61,778 nt of DNA from Sphaerochaeta sp. (GTDB lineage: Bacteria; Spirochaetota; Spirochaetia; Sphaerochaetales; Sphaerochaetaceae), in NCBI GenBank assembly GCA_016342655.1, contig JAEINL010000015.1, positions 1-61,778 of the forward strand. The letters run 5' to 3'. Position numbers and translations under genes: made by a program. Below are positions 26,136-34,260 of this stretch, one piece after another. A model generated the notes under the pieces. It did not search any database. It had not been told where the DNA came from and saw only the letters and a list, made by a program, of their open reading frames with translations. Position 1 is the first letter of the stretch; the number at the start of each line of letters is the position of its first letter.

Positions 26136-27665
26136 CTAAAGTTTGACCGGAAGCTTTCCGGTGGGGACAAGGTTCCCTGTCAGGACCTTGGCCAAGGCCT
26201 CCAACACTTCCCGTCTGTAAGCAAAAGTCGCATAGCTCTGTACAGACTGGGGAATATGAGCAAGGTCATACGGATTTCTCAGGGCGATGGCACAGATTGG
26301 GATTCCAAGCTTTGCCAGTTTTTCAACCAGGTTGAGCTGCCCCGTATAGAGGTGTCCATTGTAGGTCCCCACCACCACAGATGTGTAGAGAGAAGCCTTC
26401 GTGGCAACCAATTCAATCTCCTCAGCCTGAGGGTCGTCAGAGAGGACCATTGAGCCTCCTCCAAGGCGTTTTTCCATCTCAGGGGCGAAGGAAAGGGTAT
26501 CATGCATGTTGGAGACATAGGTTGCATTGAAGAGACGTGGAGCGACGAACAGAGGGTTTTCCCCCAACAGGAATCCACTTTCATTCACCAGACATAGTGA
26601 CTTCTCCACAAGACTTTGGTTTCTTTGCTTGTGGTCTTGGCACCCTACCACAGAGAAATCGCTCTTATCCTGTTCAGCGAGCATCGATTTTGCCAGCAGG
26701 ATCTTCTGTGTGGAGGTAGAGAGTTCCTCCTCCGAAAGCCTTCCATCAGAGAGGGCCTCGTGTACCAGGTCTATGGCTTTGCAAGCCAATTCCACATGAT
26801 GGCTGATACACACCATGTCAGCTCCTGCCTGCAAGGCAGAGAGCGAGGCTTCAACAGTTCCATAGTAGCGCCCTATCGCCTGCATCTCCATGCAGTCGGT
26901 GAAGACTAGGCCCTTGAAGCCCAGCTCCCCCTTGAGGAAGTCAGTCAGGATACTACGACTCATCGTAGCAGGGAGTTCTTCCTTCTCCAAGGCAGGGAAG
27001 AGGATATGGCTACTCATGATCCCTTGAATCCCCCCGTTGATGGCGGAACGGAAAGGCTCTATGTGATCTTCAAGCTCTCCCCTGTCGGAGAGTACCTTGG
27101 GAAGAGCCAGATGTGAATCAAGGTGGGTATCGCCGTGGCCGGGAAAGTGCTTGCCAACTGCCATGACGCCCTTGCTCTGCAAGCCTTCTACCATGGCAAG
27201 GCCATATTCAATAACCTTCTGCTTGGTATCACCGTAGCTACGCACCCCGATGACTGGGTTCGCCTTATTGCTGTTCACGTCCAAAACAGGGGCAAAGTCA
27301 CAGCTAATGCCCAAGGCATTCAGTTCACTTGCTGTAATGACACCAGCCTCATAGGCTGCAGAGCTCTCCCCTATAGCACTGATGGCCATAGCTGAGGGAA
27401 CATTGGTACAGTCCTCACTGAGACGGGTGACCATTCCTCCCTCCTGGTCGATACCTATGAGGGCATCGGTTGAGCACTCCGCTCGTACCAGAGCCTGTAT
27501 ATCCTCACAAAGTCTTTTCACCTGCTCTTTGCTCTCAATGTTGCGGGCGAAGAGAATGACATTTGCAATCTTATGGGTTCTGACAGCCTCCTTAAAGGCC
27601 TCATCCATAGTTGTACCTGGGAACCCACAGATAAAATGCTGTCCGATCATGGTAGTGATGTTCAC
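26136..27665 (-). CDS. nagZ: Beta-N-acetylhexosaminidase, GH3 (NagZ)
   Basis: A 509-aa GH3 enzyme that removes GlcNAc from GlcNAc-(anhydro)MurNAc and related glycans. The family motif KHFPGHGDTHLDSH is at about residue 170-183, with the catalytic His-Asp pair, and the nucleophile Asp is in GLVFTDCMEMQAIG. A C-terminal domain makes it longer than the compact Gram-negative NagZ. Start GTG 27665 has AAAGGAG 6 nt upstream and sits 10 bp after the DUF1343 stop. No signal peptide is visible, so it acts in the cytoplasm on imported material. Confidence 0.93.
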   Translation of the reverse strand: MNITTMIGQHFICGFPGTTMDEAFKEAVRTHKIANVILFARNIESKEQVKRLCEDIQALVRAECSTDALIGIDQEGGMVTRLSEDCTNVPSAMAISAIGESSAAYEAGVITASELNALGISCDFAPVLDVNSNKANPVIGVRSYGDTKQKVIEYGLAMVEGLQSKGVMAVGKHFPGHGDTHLDSHLALPKVLSDRGELEDHIEPFRSAINGGIQGIMSSHILFPALEKEELPATMSRSILTDFLKGELGFKGLVFTDCMEMQAIGRYYGTVEASLSALQAGADMVCISHHVELACKAIDLVHEALSDGRLSEEELSTSTQKILLAKSMLAEQDKSDFSVVGCQDHKQRNQSLVEKSLCLVNESGFLLGENPLFVAPRLFNATYVSNMHDTLSFAPEMEKRLGGGSMVLSDDPQAEEIELVATKASLYTSVVVGTYNGHLYTGQLNLVEKLAKLGIPICAIALRNPYDLAHIPQSVQSYATFAYRREVLEALAKVLTGNLVPTGKLPVKL

Positions 27666-27675
27666 AATTGCTCCT

Positions 27676-28821
27676 TTATTGGTAGAGGTGAAACCTCTGT
27701 TTCTGCTTAACAAATACTGCACTCTCCTCTTCCCAGCAATGGATAAGATGGGGAAGGTCAGAGAGCAGTAGGGGAATGGTGTTTTTGCCGGCCAACCTCT
27801 CAAAGCTCATCATGGACCCTTCATGCCCAGCTGGCAAGAAGGAAAAGTCCTCAGGATAGTGTTTTGCGATAAGGTGTATCAGTTTGAGGGCTGTTGTGAC
27901 AGGTCGGGCTTGATGCTTGTCCAAGACATGTATCTGCAAGCCTTTACAACTCTTTCCTGCATACTTGCTTGCAGTCGGGGTAAAGTGTGCCGGGGTGAAA
28001 CCCACCCCTGGCAGGTCAAGATCATTAGCCAGCCTTGTCAGGGAAAATGGCTCCAGGAACGGACTCCCTATCAGGGAGAAAGGGGCACTGGTGCCCCTCC
28101 CCTCACTGAGGTTGGTCCCTTCAAAGAGGCACATCCCGGCATAGAGAAGTGCAGAGGAGAAATGTGCAATGGCAGGGCTGGTCATGACCCAGGGCCTAAG
28201 AAGGTCAGTAAAATACATGCTTCGTTTCCATCCTGCGAGAGGGATGACCGTAAGGTCACATTGTATGTGCTCCACTGTGTTGAGGTACAGGGCAAGCTCC
28301 CCTATGGTCAGGCCATAGCGGATAGGAAGAGCGGCCGGCCCGACAAAGCTGAAGGAATCCTCAGGCAGGATATTGCCTTCAACAACCAAACCACCAAGGG
28401 GATTGGGACGGTCGAGCACTATGACCGACAAGCCCAAGTTCGAGGCATCGATGAGCAGGTTCTTCAAGGTCGCGATGTAAGTATAGAAGCGCAGTCCCAG
28501 GTCTTGGATATCAAAGACCAAGGCATCAAGGCCATCAACCATGGAAGGTACAAGGCTCTGATTCTCCTGCTGGTAGAGACTGTATACAGGAAGGGAAGTG
28601 TAGTCATCGATGCAAGTCTCTATGGAAGAGCCAGCCGCACCATCGGAATAGAGGCCATGTTCAGGGGCAAAAAGGGCCCTTACGTCATATAATGAGGATA
28701 GAACCTCGACACTGGAATGGAGAGAGTAATCCACTGCGCTGGCGGTGGTGACAAGCCCTAAGCGCCTATTCCTAAAGAGATGGGTCCATGATGCTATTGT
28801 GTCCAGTCCACTTGCTACCAT
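27676..28821 (-). CDS. namZ: Exo-beta-N-acetylmuramidase NamZ-like (DUF1343)
   Basis: A 381-aa DUF1343/PF07075 protein. Features are RLGLVTTASAVD, LFAPEHGLYSDGAAG, DALVFDIQDLGLRFYTY, VLDRPNPLGG and EGTNLSEGRGTSAPFSLIG, all hallmarks of NamZ, which splits MurNAc from the non-reducing end of murein fragments. AAGGAG lies 7 nt before ATG 28821. No signal peptide is seen, so as with NagZ it appears to act on imported substrate. It is the first gene of the namZ-nagZ-GNAT-anmK operon. Confidence 0.92.
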   Translation of the reverse strand: MVASGLDTIASWTHLFRNRRLGLVTTASAVDYSLHSSVEVLSSLYDVRALFAPEHGLYSDGAAGSSIETCIDDYTSLPVYSLYQQENQSLVPSMVDGLDALVFDIQDLGLRFYTYIATLKNLLIDASNLGLSVIVLDRPNPLGGLVVEGNILPEDSFSFVGPAALPIRYGLTIGELALYLNTVEHIQCDLTVIPLAGWKRSMYFTDLLRPWVMTSPAIAHFSSALLYAGMCLFEGTNLSEGRGTSAPFSLIGSPFLEPFSLTRLANDLDLPGVGFTPAHFTPTASKYAGKSCKGLQIHVLDKHQARPVTTALKLIHLIAKHYPEDFSFLPAGHEGSMMSFERLAGKNTIPLLLSDLPHLIHCWEEESAVFVKQKQRFHLYQ

Positions 28822-28893
28822 AGTTGACTCCTTGTTAGGTATGGTACGACAGGTTAGTGCCAAAGGCAACTGACAAAGAAAGCATACATTGTA

Positions 28894-28934
28894 AATAATT
28901 TTCAATTATCAAAATGAATATCATGAAAATTATT
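28894..28934. promoter_or_regulatory. Divergent dyad between namZ and murQ, candidate MurR-like operator
   Basis: AATAATTTTCA (28894-28904) and TGAAAATTATT (28924-28934) form a perfect 11-bp inverted repeat with a 19-nt spacer. It lies between the divergent namZ (start 28821) and murQ (start near 28972) genes, so a protein bound here could control both. The same TTTTCA/TGAAAA half-sites recur at 24447 and 30781. Confidence 0.55.
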
Positions 28935-28971
28935 GTTGCCACTGGTGGATATTCAGCTTATACTGCTTGTA

Positions 28972-29874
28972 ATGAAACCCTTGATGGAAACTGAACAGCG
29001 AAATCCCCTCTCCTACAGGATTGATTCCAAGTCCACCTTGGAAATCCTGGATATCATCAATGCAGAAGACAAGAGAGTTCCGTTTGCCGTGGAATCGGCA
29101 ATCCCCAGTATAGCGGCCATCGTCGATGATGTCGTGTCCTCTTTCAACAAGGGAGGACGACTGTTCTATATCGGAGCTGGGACCAGCGGCAGGCTTGGTG
29201 TCCTCGACGCCTCAGAGTGTCCCCCCACCTACGGAGTGGATCCTGCAATGGTGCAGGGCATCATTGCAGGGGGGGCAAAGGCCCTGACAACCTCAGTCGA
29301 ATGGGCTGAGGATGATGGGGAGGCGGGCATTGCGACCCTCAAAGACCATGCTTTCTCCCCTATTGATGTGCTTATCGGCATAACCGCAAGTGGGGGTGCC
29401 CCCTTTGTAGTGGAGGCCATGCGCTATGCAAAGGAGTTGGGAGCCAAGGTTGGGGCTATCAGCTGCAACAAGGACACTGCTGTCTTTGACCTCATCGATG
29501 AGGACCATCGCATCTTCGTCCCGGTGGGACCTGAGATAATTACAGGATCTACCAGAATGAAGTCGGGCACTGCCCAGAAGCTGGTGCTGAACATGATCAC
29601 AACCACTGCTATGATCCGCATAGGGAAAGTATTCAATAACCTTATGGTTGACCTGAGGCCGGTCAATGCAAAGCTTATCCTTCGTGCACGAAGGCTCATC
29701 ACTGAGGTCACCGGATGCTCACAAGAGAGGGCGATAGAGCTGTTTGAGTCATCAGGGCATAACACAAAGGTGGCCATAACCATGGGCTTGCTCAGTGTGA
29801 ACAAACAGGAGGCGACAGAGCTGTTACAGCTTCATGAAGGAAGTATCTCCCGCGTTCTGGACTCCCTTCACTGA
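28972..29874 (+). CDS. murQ: N-acetylmuramic acid 6-phosphate etherase
   Basis: A MurQ of about 300 aa that cleaves the lactyl ether of MurNAc-6-P to GlcNAc-6-P and D-lactate. Features are TEQRNPLSYRIDS near the N-terminus, FYIGAGTSGRLGVLDASECP (SIS-domain loop with the catalytic Glu), GITASGGAPFVVEA, and STRMKSGTAQKLVLNM. The start is uncertain: ATG 28972 (MKPLMETEQ) is taken, ATG 28984 is possible, and neither has a strong Shine-Dalgarno. Transcribed divergently from namZ and convergent with murR. Confidence 0.93.
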   Translation: MKPLMETEQRNPLSYRIDSKSTLEILDIINAEDKRVPFAVESAIPSIAAIVDDVVSSFNKGGRLFYIGAGTSGRLGVLDASECPPTYGVDPAMVQGIIAGGAKALTTSVEWAEDDGEAGIATLKDHAFSPIDVLIGITASGGAPFVVEAMRYAKELGAKVGAISCNKDTAVFDLIDEDHRIFVPVGPEIITGSTRMKSGTAQKLVLNMITTTAMIRIGKVFNNLMVDLRPVNAKLILRARRLITEVTGCSQERAIELFESSGHNTKVAITMGLLSVNKQEATELLQLHEGSISRVLDSLH

Positions 29875-29880
29875 CAATCC

Positions 29881-30753
29881 TTATCCCTTTGGTTCCTTCA
29901 GCTTGCCCACATGGCTGACGGCCTTCCACGTCGTGGTAATGGAGTGCTCTGCATCAGGGCTTCTTGCGATAAGACTGCTGTAGAGGATATCAACTACCAC
30001 CAGCTGGTTCAGCCTGGAAAGCGTCGCCCCCTGACGGTAGAGGGCCTCACTATCTGGCACAGTGAGCACCACATCAGCAAGCTTGGAAAGGGAGTTCCCC
30101 CCTACCCTGGTTACTGCGATGACCGTGGCTCCTACCTTCTTTGCCTGCTGGGCAACCTGGCGCATGGTCTTTGTCTCCCCTGAGTAGGAAAAAACGACCA
30201 CAACACTTTTTGTATCCAACGCACAGGCATTGACTATCTGCAAGTCCGGCTCACTGGGAAAACTGGCATACATGCCAAGTCTTCCCAACTTCTGGTAGAG
30301 GTCCATGGCAGCTAGAGCAGAGGCTCCGATGCCTGCAAGAAGAATCTTCTCGCTCTTGAACAGACGCTCCACAGCAATCTCCAACTGTGAGCTGGAAAGC
30401 ACTTCCTTGAGGGAGTGTATGCTTGCACAGGCTGTATCGACCATCATTGCAGCGATGGTAGAGACACCTTCTGCCTTACTACTATCGAAGATGTAGGGGC
30501 CTTCACTGCGCGGGGTGCTGTTTCCATACACCTCCTGGGCTAAGGCAAGCTTAAGGCTACCATACCCTTCAAACTGCAATCGCTTGCAGAGTCTGACGAC
30601 AGCGGCAGTGCTGCTGCCACTCTCCCTAGCCAGGGTGGTGATGCTCATCTTTACCGCCAAGGCAGGGCTTTCAAGCAGGTATGAAGCTACCTTCGCCTCT
30701 GAAGGGGAAAGGTAGGAAAGCGCTTGTTGTAAAAGTGTGGTACATCCTTGCAT
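29881..30753 (-). CDS. murR: RpiR family regulator with SIS domain (MurR-like)
   Basis: A 290-aa regulator. The N-terminal HTH (MSITTLARESGSSTAAVVRLCKR is the recognition region; about residues 36-58) is joined to a SIS sugar-phosphate-binding domain with ILLAGIGASALAAMDLYQK and VVVFSYSGETKTM. In E. coli, MurR binds MurNAc-6-P and controls murQ. Here the gene sits between murQ (convergent) and murK (divergent), so it likely senses MurNAc-6-P. ATG 30753 is close behind GGGAG; ATG 30765 is the alternative. Confidence 0.88.
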   Translation of the reverse strand: MQGCTTLLQQALSYLSPSEAKVASYLLESPALAVKMSITTLARESGSSTAAVVRLCKRLQFEGYGSLKLALAQEVYGNSTPRSEGPYIFDSSKAEGVSTIAAMMVDTACASIHSLKEVLSSSQLEIAVERLFKSEKILLAGIGASALAAMDLYQKLGRLGMYASFPSEPDLQIVNACALDTKSVVVVFSYSGETKTMRQVAQQAKKVGATVIAVTRVGGNSLSKLADVVLTVPDSEALYRQGATLSRLNQLVVVDILYSSLIARSPDAEHSITTTWKAVSHVGKLKEPKG

Positions 30754-30780
30754 ACTCCCTAGCATAGCACACTGTCTTAT

Positions 30781-30802
30781 ATTTTCACCAACAATTGAAA
30801 AT
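30781..30802. promoter_or_regulatory. Dyad between murR and the kinase gene, candidate MurR-like operator
   Basis: ATTTTCA (30781-30787) and TGAAAAT (30796-30802) form a 7-bp inverted repeat with an 8-nt spacer. It lies between the divergent starts at 30753 and 30843. The half-sites match those at 24447-24461 and 28894-28934. Confidence 0.45.
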
Positions 30803-30842
30803 TTATGTTGCAACAAAGAGCACACCATCCCATACTTGCCCT

Positions 30843-31766
30843 ATGAAAGGGTTATATTATGCACTCGATGGAGGTGGCACCCGTTGCCGCCTAGCCATCT
30901 GGAATGAAGAGAAACAGGTTGTCTATAAGAATGAGGGTGCTAGCTCCAATCCCTATGCAGTCGGCTTTGATGGTGCCAAGAGAAATGTGCTCGCCCTGCT
31001 GGATATAGGCAAGGCACAACCAAGTTTGGCAGACATACCTATCAGAGGATTCTGCTTTGGCAGTGCCGGTCTTGCACGTAAGCAAGAACAGCTCAAATGG
31101 AAAACTGTCTTTGACGGGTACTTCAAGACAGATTTCCCCCGCATCCTTGCCAGTGATGCAGAAATCTTGCTCACTGGGTCTCATATGGCCGCCAGCGGAC
31201 TCGGCCTCATAGCAGGGACGGGATCAATCTGCATAGGACGCAATGAAGAGGGCAAGATGGTGCGCTCTGGAGGCTTGGGAAGCGCCTTAGGTGATGAAGG
31301 CTCGGCTTGGTGGATAGCTATGCAAGCAGTGCAAAGAACCCTCAGAAGCAAGGAACAGCGCGATATCGAGACATCTATGGACAAGGCCATCCGGTCATTC
31401 TTCCATCTGGAGGATTGGAAGGATTGTGTGCCGTTCTTCAATGACAGGAACCTCACCAAAGCAGTTGTTGCTGATTTCGCGCCCTATGTGACCTCATATG
31501 CGAACAGGGGTGACCTGCTTGCAAAGGCTATCCTAGAGGAGGCCGCTGAAGAACTGGTCAAACTGGTCCTATCAGTCCACGCGAGACTGGAGCAACCATT
31601 TTCAAATCGTCTTACCCTTGCAGGAGGGGTGCTAGAACATGACAATACCATACGGGCCTTGTTTCTCAAGAGACTGCCCTCTGAAATCGTTGTATGTCCC
31701 ACAAAGGGCACTGCTTTGGAAGGGGCTCTGTTGTTGGCATATACTTCCCAAAAAATTGAAGAGTAA
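30843..31766 (+). CDS. BadF/BcrA-type MurNAc/GlcNAc kinase (MurK-like)
   Basis: A 307-aa ASKHA kinase of the BadF/BcrA/GlcNAc kinase group. The N-terminal phosphate motif is ALDGGGTRCRLAIW, then GLIAGTGSICIGRNEEGK and GLGSALGDEGSAWW (adenosine/phosphate elements) and LAGGVLEHDN. In Clostridium, MurK phosphorylates both MurNAc and GlcNAc. Start ATG 30843 lacks an obvious ribosome-binding site. In this locus it supplies MurNAc-6-P to MurQ, and GlcNAc-6-P for general amino-sugar catabolism; nagA and nagB are not in the window. Confidence 0.85.
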   Translation: MKGLYYALDGGGTRCRLAIWNEEKQVVYKNEGASSNPYAVGFDGAKRNVLALLDIGKAQPSLADIPIRGFCFGSAGLARKQEQLKWKTVFDGYFKTDFPRILASDAEILLTGSHMAASGLGLIAGTGSICIGRNEEGKMVRSGGLGSALGDEGSAWWIAMQAVQRTLRSKEQRDIETSMDKAIRSFFHLEDWKDCVPFFNDRNLTKAVVADFAPYVTSYANRGDLLAKAILEEAAEELVKLVLSVHARLEQPFSNRLTLAGGVLEHDNTIRALFLKRLPSEIVVCPTKGTALEGALLLAYTSQKIEE

Positions 31767-31804
31767 AAAAAAGGGAAATCATACAGCACCCACAGAACCA
31801 GAAA

Positions 31805-31832
31805 GCGTTGCCCCTGGCAAGGGACAACGCTG
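31805..31832. terminator. Hairpin between the kinase gene and glutathione peroxidase
   Basis: AGCGTTG (31805-31811) pairs with CAACGCT (31826-31832), with inner CCCT/AGGG pairing. It lies between convergent gene ends at 31766 and 31864. Confidence 0.6.
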
Positions 31833-31863
31833 TAAAGGCTTTTACATACAATAGGTTAGGAAT

Positions 31864-32409
31864 CTAGAGAAGTTTTGCAACCTCGTCAGATACAGAGGCC
31901 ATATCGTGGGTAGGTTCAAAACGCTGAACCACATTGCCGGTACGGTCGATGAGAAACTTGGTGAAGTTCCACTTGATCGAAGGGTTCTTTGCATAGTCAG
32001 GATCTTTCTTGGTCAGAATTTCTGAGAGAATCGGGGCAATCTTGTGGTTCATATCAAAGCCCTTGAAACCCTGCTTGCTTTTCAGAAAGGTGTACAGGGG
32101 ACTCTCACCCTTTCCGTTGACTTCAATCTTTGCAAAGCGGGGGAACCGGGTCCCGAACTTGAGGCTACAGATTTTGTCGATCTCATCAATGGTTTCAGGA
32201 GCCTGCCCATCAAACTGGTTGGAGGGGAAGTCTAGGATTTCAAATCCCTTGCCCTGGTATTTCGCATAGAGAGCCTGCAATTCATCATACTGCGGGGTAA
32301 ATCCACACTGGGTGGCTGTGTTCACAACCAAGAGCACGTTCCCTTTGTACTGGGAGAGTGAAACTTCCTCACCTTTTTTACCTTTTACTGAAATATCATA
32401 TACGCTCAT
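31864..32409 (-). CDS. Glutathione/thioredoxin peroxidase, copy 1
   Basis: A 181-aa GPx-family peroxidase. The peroxidatic residue is cysteine, in NTATQCGFTPQY (Cys35), not selenocysteine. The conserved Gln is in FPSNQF and the Trp/Asn in KWNFTKFLID. It reduces hydroperoxides, in such bacteria usually with thioredoxin. No signal peptide. GGAG lies upstream of ATG 32409. It is in tandem with a close paralogue. Confidence 0.93.
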   Translation of the reverse strand: MSVYDISVKGKKGEEVSLSQYKGNVLLVVNTATQCGFTPQYDELQALYAKYQGKGFEILDFPSNQFDGQAPETIDEIDKICSLKFGTRFPRFAKIEVNGKGESPLYTFLKSKQGFKGFDMNHKIAPILSEILTKKDPDYAKNPSIKWNFTKFLIDRTGNVVQRFEPTHDMASVSDEVAKLL

Positions 32410-32500
32410 GGAACTCTCCTTTAATATTGTTTGCGATTATGTTTTTCGCAACTTATATTCGTATACTACTTACCATCCCCTTTTTTGTCAAGAGAACACC

Positions 32501-33046
32501 CTACAGCAGCTCTTCAATTGCAGAAGCGATAGCTTCAAAACTGGCTGTCGGTTCAAATCTGGCAACAACAGTACCTCTGCGATCGATGAGAAACTTGGTG
32601 AAGTTCCATTTGATTGAGGGATCTTGCTCATAGGCGGGGTCTGCCGCTTGCAATCTCTTGATAAGGTTTGGAGTCTTCTCATGAGCAGGATCAAAGCCTG
32701 CAAACCCCTTCTCACTCTTCAGGAACGTGTATAGCGGGTTTTCACCCTCCCCATTGACTTCAATCTTGGCAAAGCGGGGAAACTTGGTCCCATAGTTCAG
32801 CTTGCAGAATGCATCAATGTCAGCAACCGCTTCAGGAGCCTGTTCCTTGAACTGGTTACAGGGAAAGTCCAAAACAGTAAAGCCCTCCCGGACATACCGT
32901 TCATACAGGGCTTCCAATCCCTCATACTGGGGAGTGAACCCACAACGAGTGGCTGTATTTACGATTAGCACGACCATATTCCGGTAGGTGGAAAGGGGAA
33001 CGGTATCTCCCTCCATTCCTAGTACACTATACGCGTAGATGCTCAT
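32501..33046 (-). CDS. Glutathione/thioredoxin peroxidase, copy 2
   Basis: A 181-aa GPx paralogue with the same architecture: NTATRCGFTPQY (Cys35), FPCNQF, KWNFTKFLID. FPCNQF has an extra Cys where copy 1 has Ser, which may alter resolution chemistry. Start ATG 33046 has GGGAG about 9 nt upstream. The two copies are the same length and collinear, suggesting local duplication, but they have diverged throughout. Confidence 0.93.
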   Translation of the reverse strand: MSIYAYSVLGMEGDTVPLSTYRNMVVLIVNTATRCGFTPQYEGLEALYERYVREGFTVLDFPCNQFKEQAPEAVADIDAFCKLNYGTKFPRFAKIEVNGEGENPLYTFLKSEKGFAGFDPAHEKTPNLIKRLQAADPAYEQDPSIKWNFTKFLIDRRGTVVARFEPTASFEAIASAIEELL

Positions 33047-33440
33047 ATAAAACGTCTCCCTTTTCAGCTTCACCGTTCTGATACCAGACCCTAGACGAAA
33101 ACAAGACGATAACGCACAAGCGTATCGCATCTGTAAGTGGCTGCGCCTATACCACAGGCCCTAGACTAAAGGATGCGGTGGTTGTTGGCACGAAAGTTTC
33201 TTACCTGTCACTCTGTACCCGTTCACTATACACCCAGTAATGACTTCTGGATAGTTCTCCTCAAATGCAGAGTTCAAGGGGGATTGTGGCAAGAACCGTG
33301 CATGCAATTCCGTACTACAAATACAGAAATATGACCAAAATCTATACACTTTTAAGAATTTGTCACCTAGCCCATCCTTTTGTGTTATATTTATGTAGGT
33401 GCTCTTGTATCTCACCAATACCTCAAAAGGAAGGTAAGCT
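33047..33440. other. Intergenic region, no gene seen
   Basis: This 394-bp stretch separates the divergent peroxidase and surface-protein genes. I see no convincing coding sequence or structured RNA. A TATATTTATG-like -10 region near 33390 could serve the gene at 33441. Confidence 0.4.
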
Positions 33441-33995
33441 ATGAAAAAAGAAGGATTAACGGTAACGATTTTCATTCTGATACTGCTTCTTGGACTCTCC
33501 CCCCTCGTTGCACGTGATAACAACATTGCAGTAGGTTTCCAGGCTGGTTTTGCCGCAACAGGAGTAGTAATTGATGTAGGCCTTGGATCTCTCTACCTGA
33601 ATGCAGGTATAAACTATCCCCTTGGGTATTCCTATATTGCAACCAATGCGGGAGCAGGAGATGAGGCCTTCCCCAAAGTTGCCACCCTAACCCTTGATGT
33701 CTCCACGGCCTTTGCCTTAAGCGAAAACTTTGACCTCAAGTTAGGGTTTGGTGGTATTGTCCTTACTGACTTCGGACCTGTTGCTGGGGGCCTGGCCGGG
33801 CCTGTACTCAAGGGTGAGTATTGGATACCTGACAACAATTATGGCCTGTTCCTCAACATTAATGTACCGGTCATGCTCTTTGGGGTCCTGATCGATGATG
33901 CAAATGGCGATACCAGTGCAGCAGTTGATTTCAATCCCCTGTATCCGCTGTTGGGACTTCTGACAACTTCGGTAGGGGTACTGTACAGCTTCTAG
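33441..33995 (+). CDS. Exported small beta-barrel-like protein
   Basis: A 184-aa protein with a signal peptide (TIFILILLLGLSPLVA then RDN). The mature part has short strands with alternating residues and many Gly, for example VIDVGLGSLYLNAGINY and FALSENFDLKLGFGGIV, ending in LLTTSVGVLYSF with a terminal Phe as in outer-membrane barrels. No named family recognised. AAAGGAAGG precedes ATG 33441. Confidence 0.7.
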   Translation: MKKEGLTVTIFILILLLGLSPLVARDNNIAVGFQAGFAATGVVIDVGLGSLYLNAGINYPLGYSYIATNAGAGDEAFPKVATLTLDVSTAFALSENFDLKLGFGGIVLTDFGPVAGGLAGPVLKGEYWIPDNNYGLFLNINVPVMLFGVLIDDANGDTSAAVDFNPLYPLLGLLTTSVGVLYSF

Positions 33996-34039
33996 GATTA
34001 GAACGTTACAAACTCCTCACTCCTTCATTTATACAATAG

Positions 34040-34065
34040 GGTGCCCTGCGTACGATGGGGGCACC
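34040..34065 (+). terminator. Rho-independent terminator
   Basis: GGTGCCC (34040-34046) pairs with GGGCACC (34059-34065) and is followed by TTTATTTTC. It serves the gene ending at 33995. Confidence 0.75.
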
Positions 34066-34167
34066 TTTATTTTCTTGTCTCTGTGTAAAACATGTAACAG
34101 GTGCGTTTCCACGAAGGCCTGTCTTCTGCTAGAGAGGCATTCTTCGAAAAAATACCCTTGAGAACCG

Positions 34168-34208
34168 CCAAAGGAAAGCCGTTGCAATCTGCAACGGCTT
34201 CCCTTTGG
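34168..34208. terminator. Long hairpin, probable terminator for the ammonia-lyase gene
   Basis: CCAAAGG then AAGCCGTTGCA pair almost perfectly with TGCAACGGCTT then CCTTTGG (34168-34186 with 34190-34208, one mismatch, 3-nt loop). It is about 50 bp past the end of the gene at 34261. Confidence 0.65.
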
Positions 34209-34260
34209 TTGTACATATACATAGGGGTAATGCTAAGACTCTTCCCAATCGGAGCCTGCC

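Noticed and set aside
33161..33526. Minus-strand 121-codon reading frame
   Set aside because: Overlaps the start and signal peptide of the well-supported gene at 33441, has no ribosome-binding site and no protein-like features.
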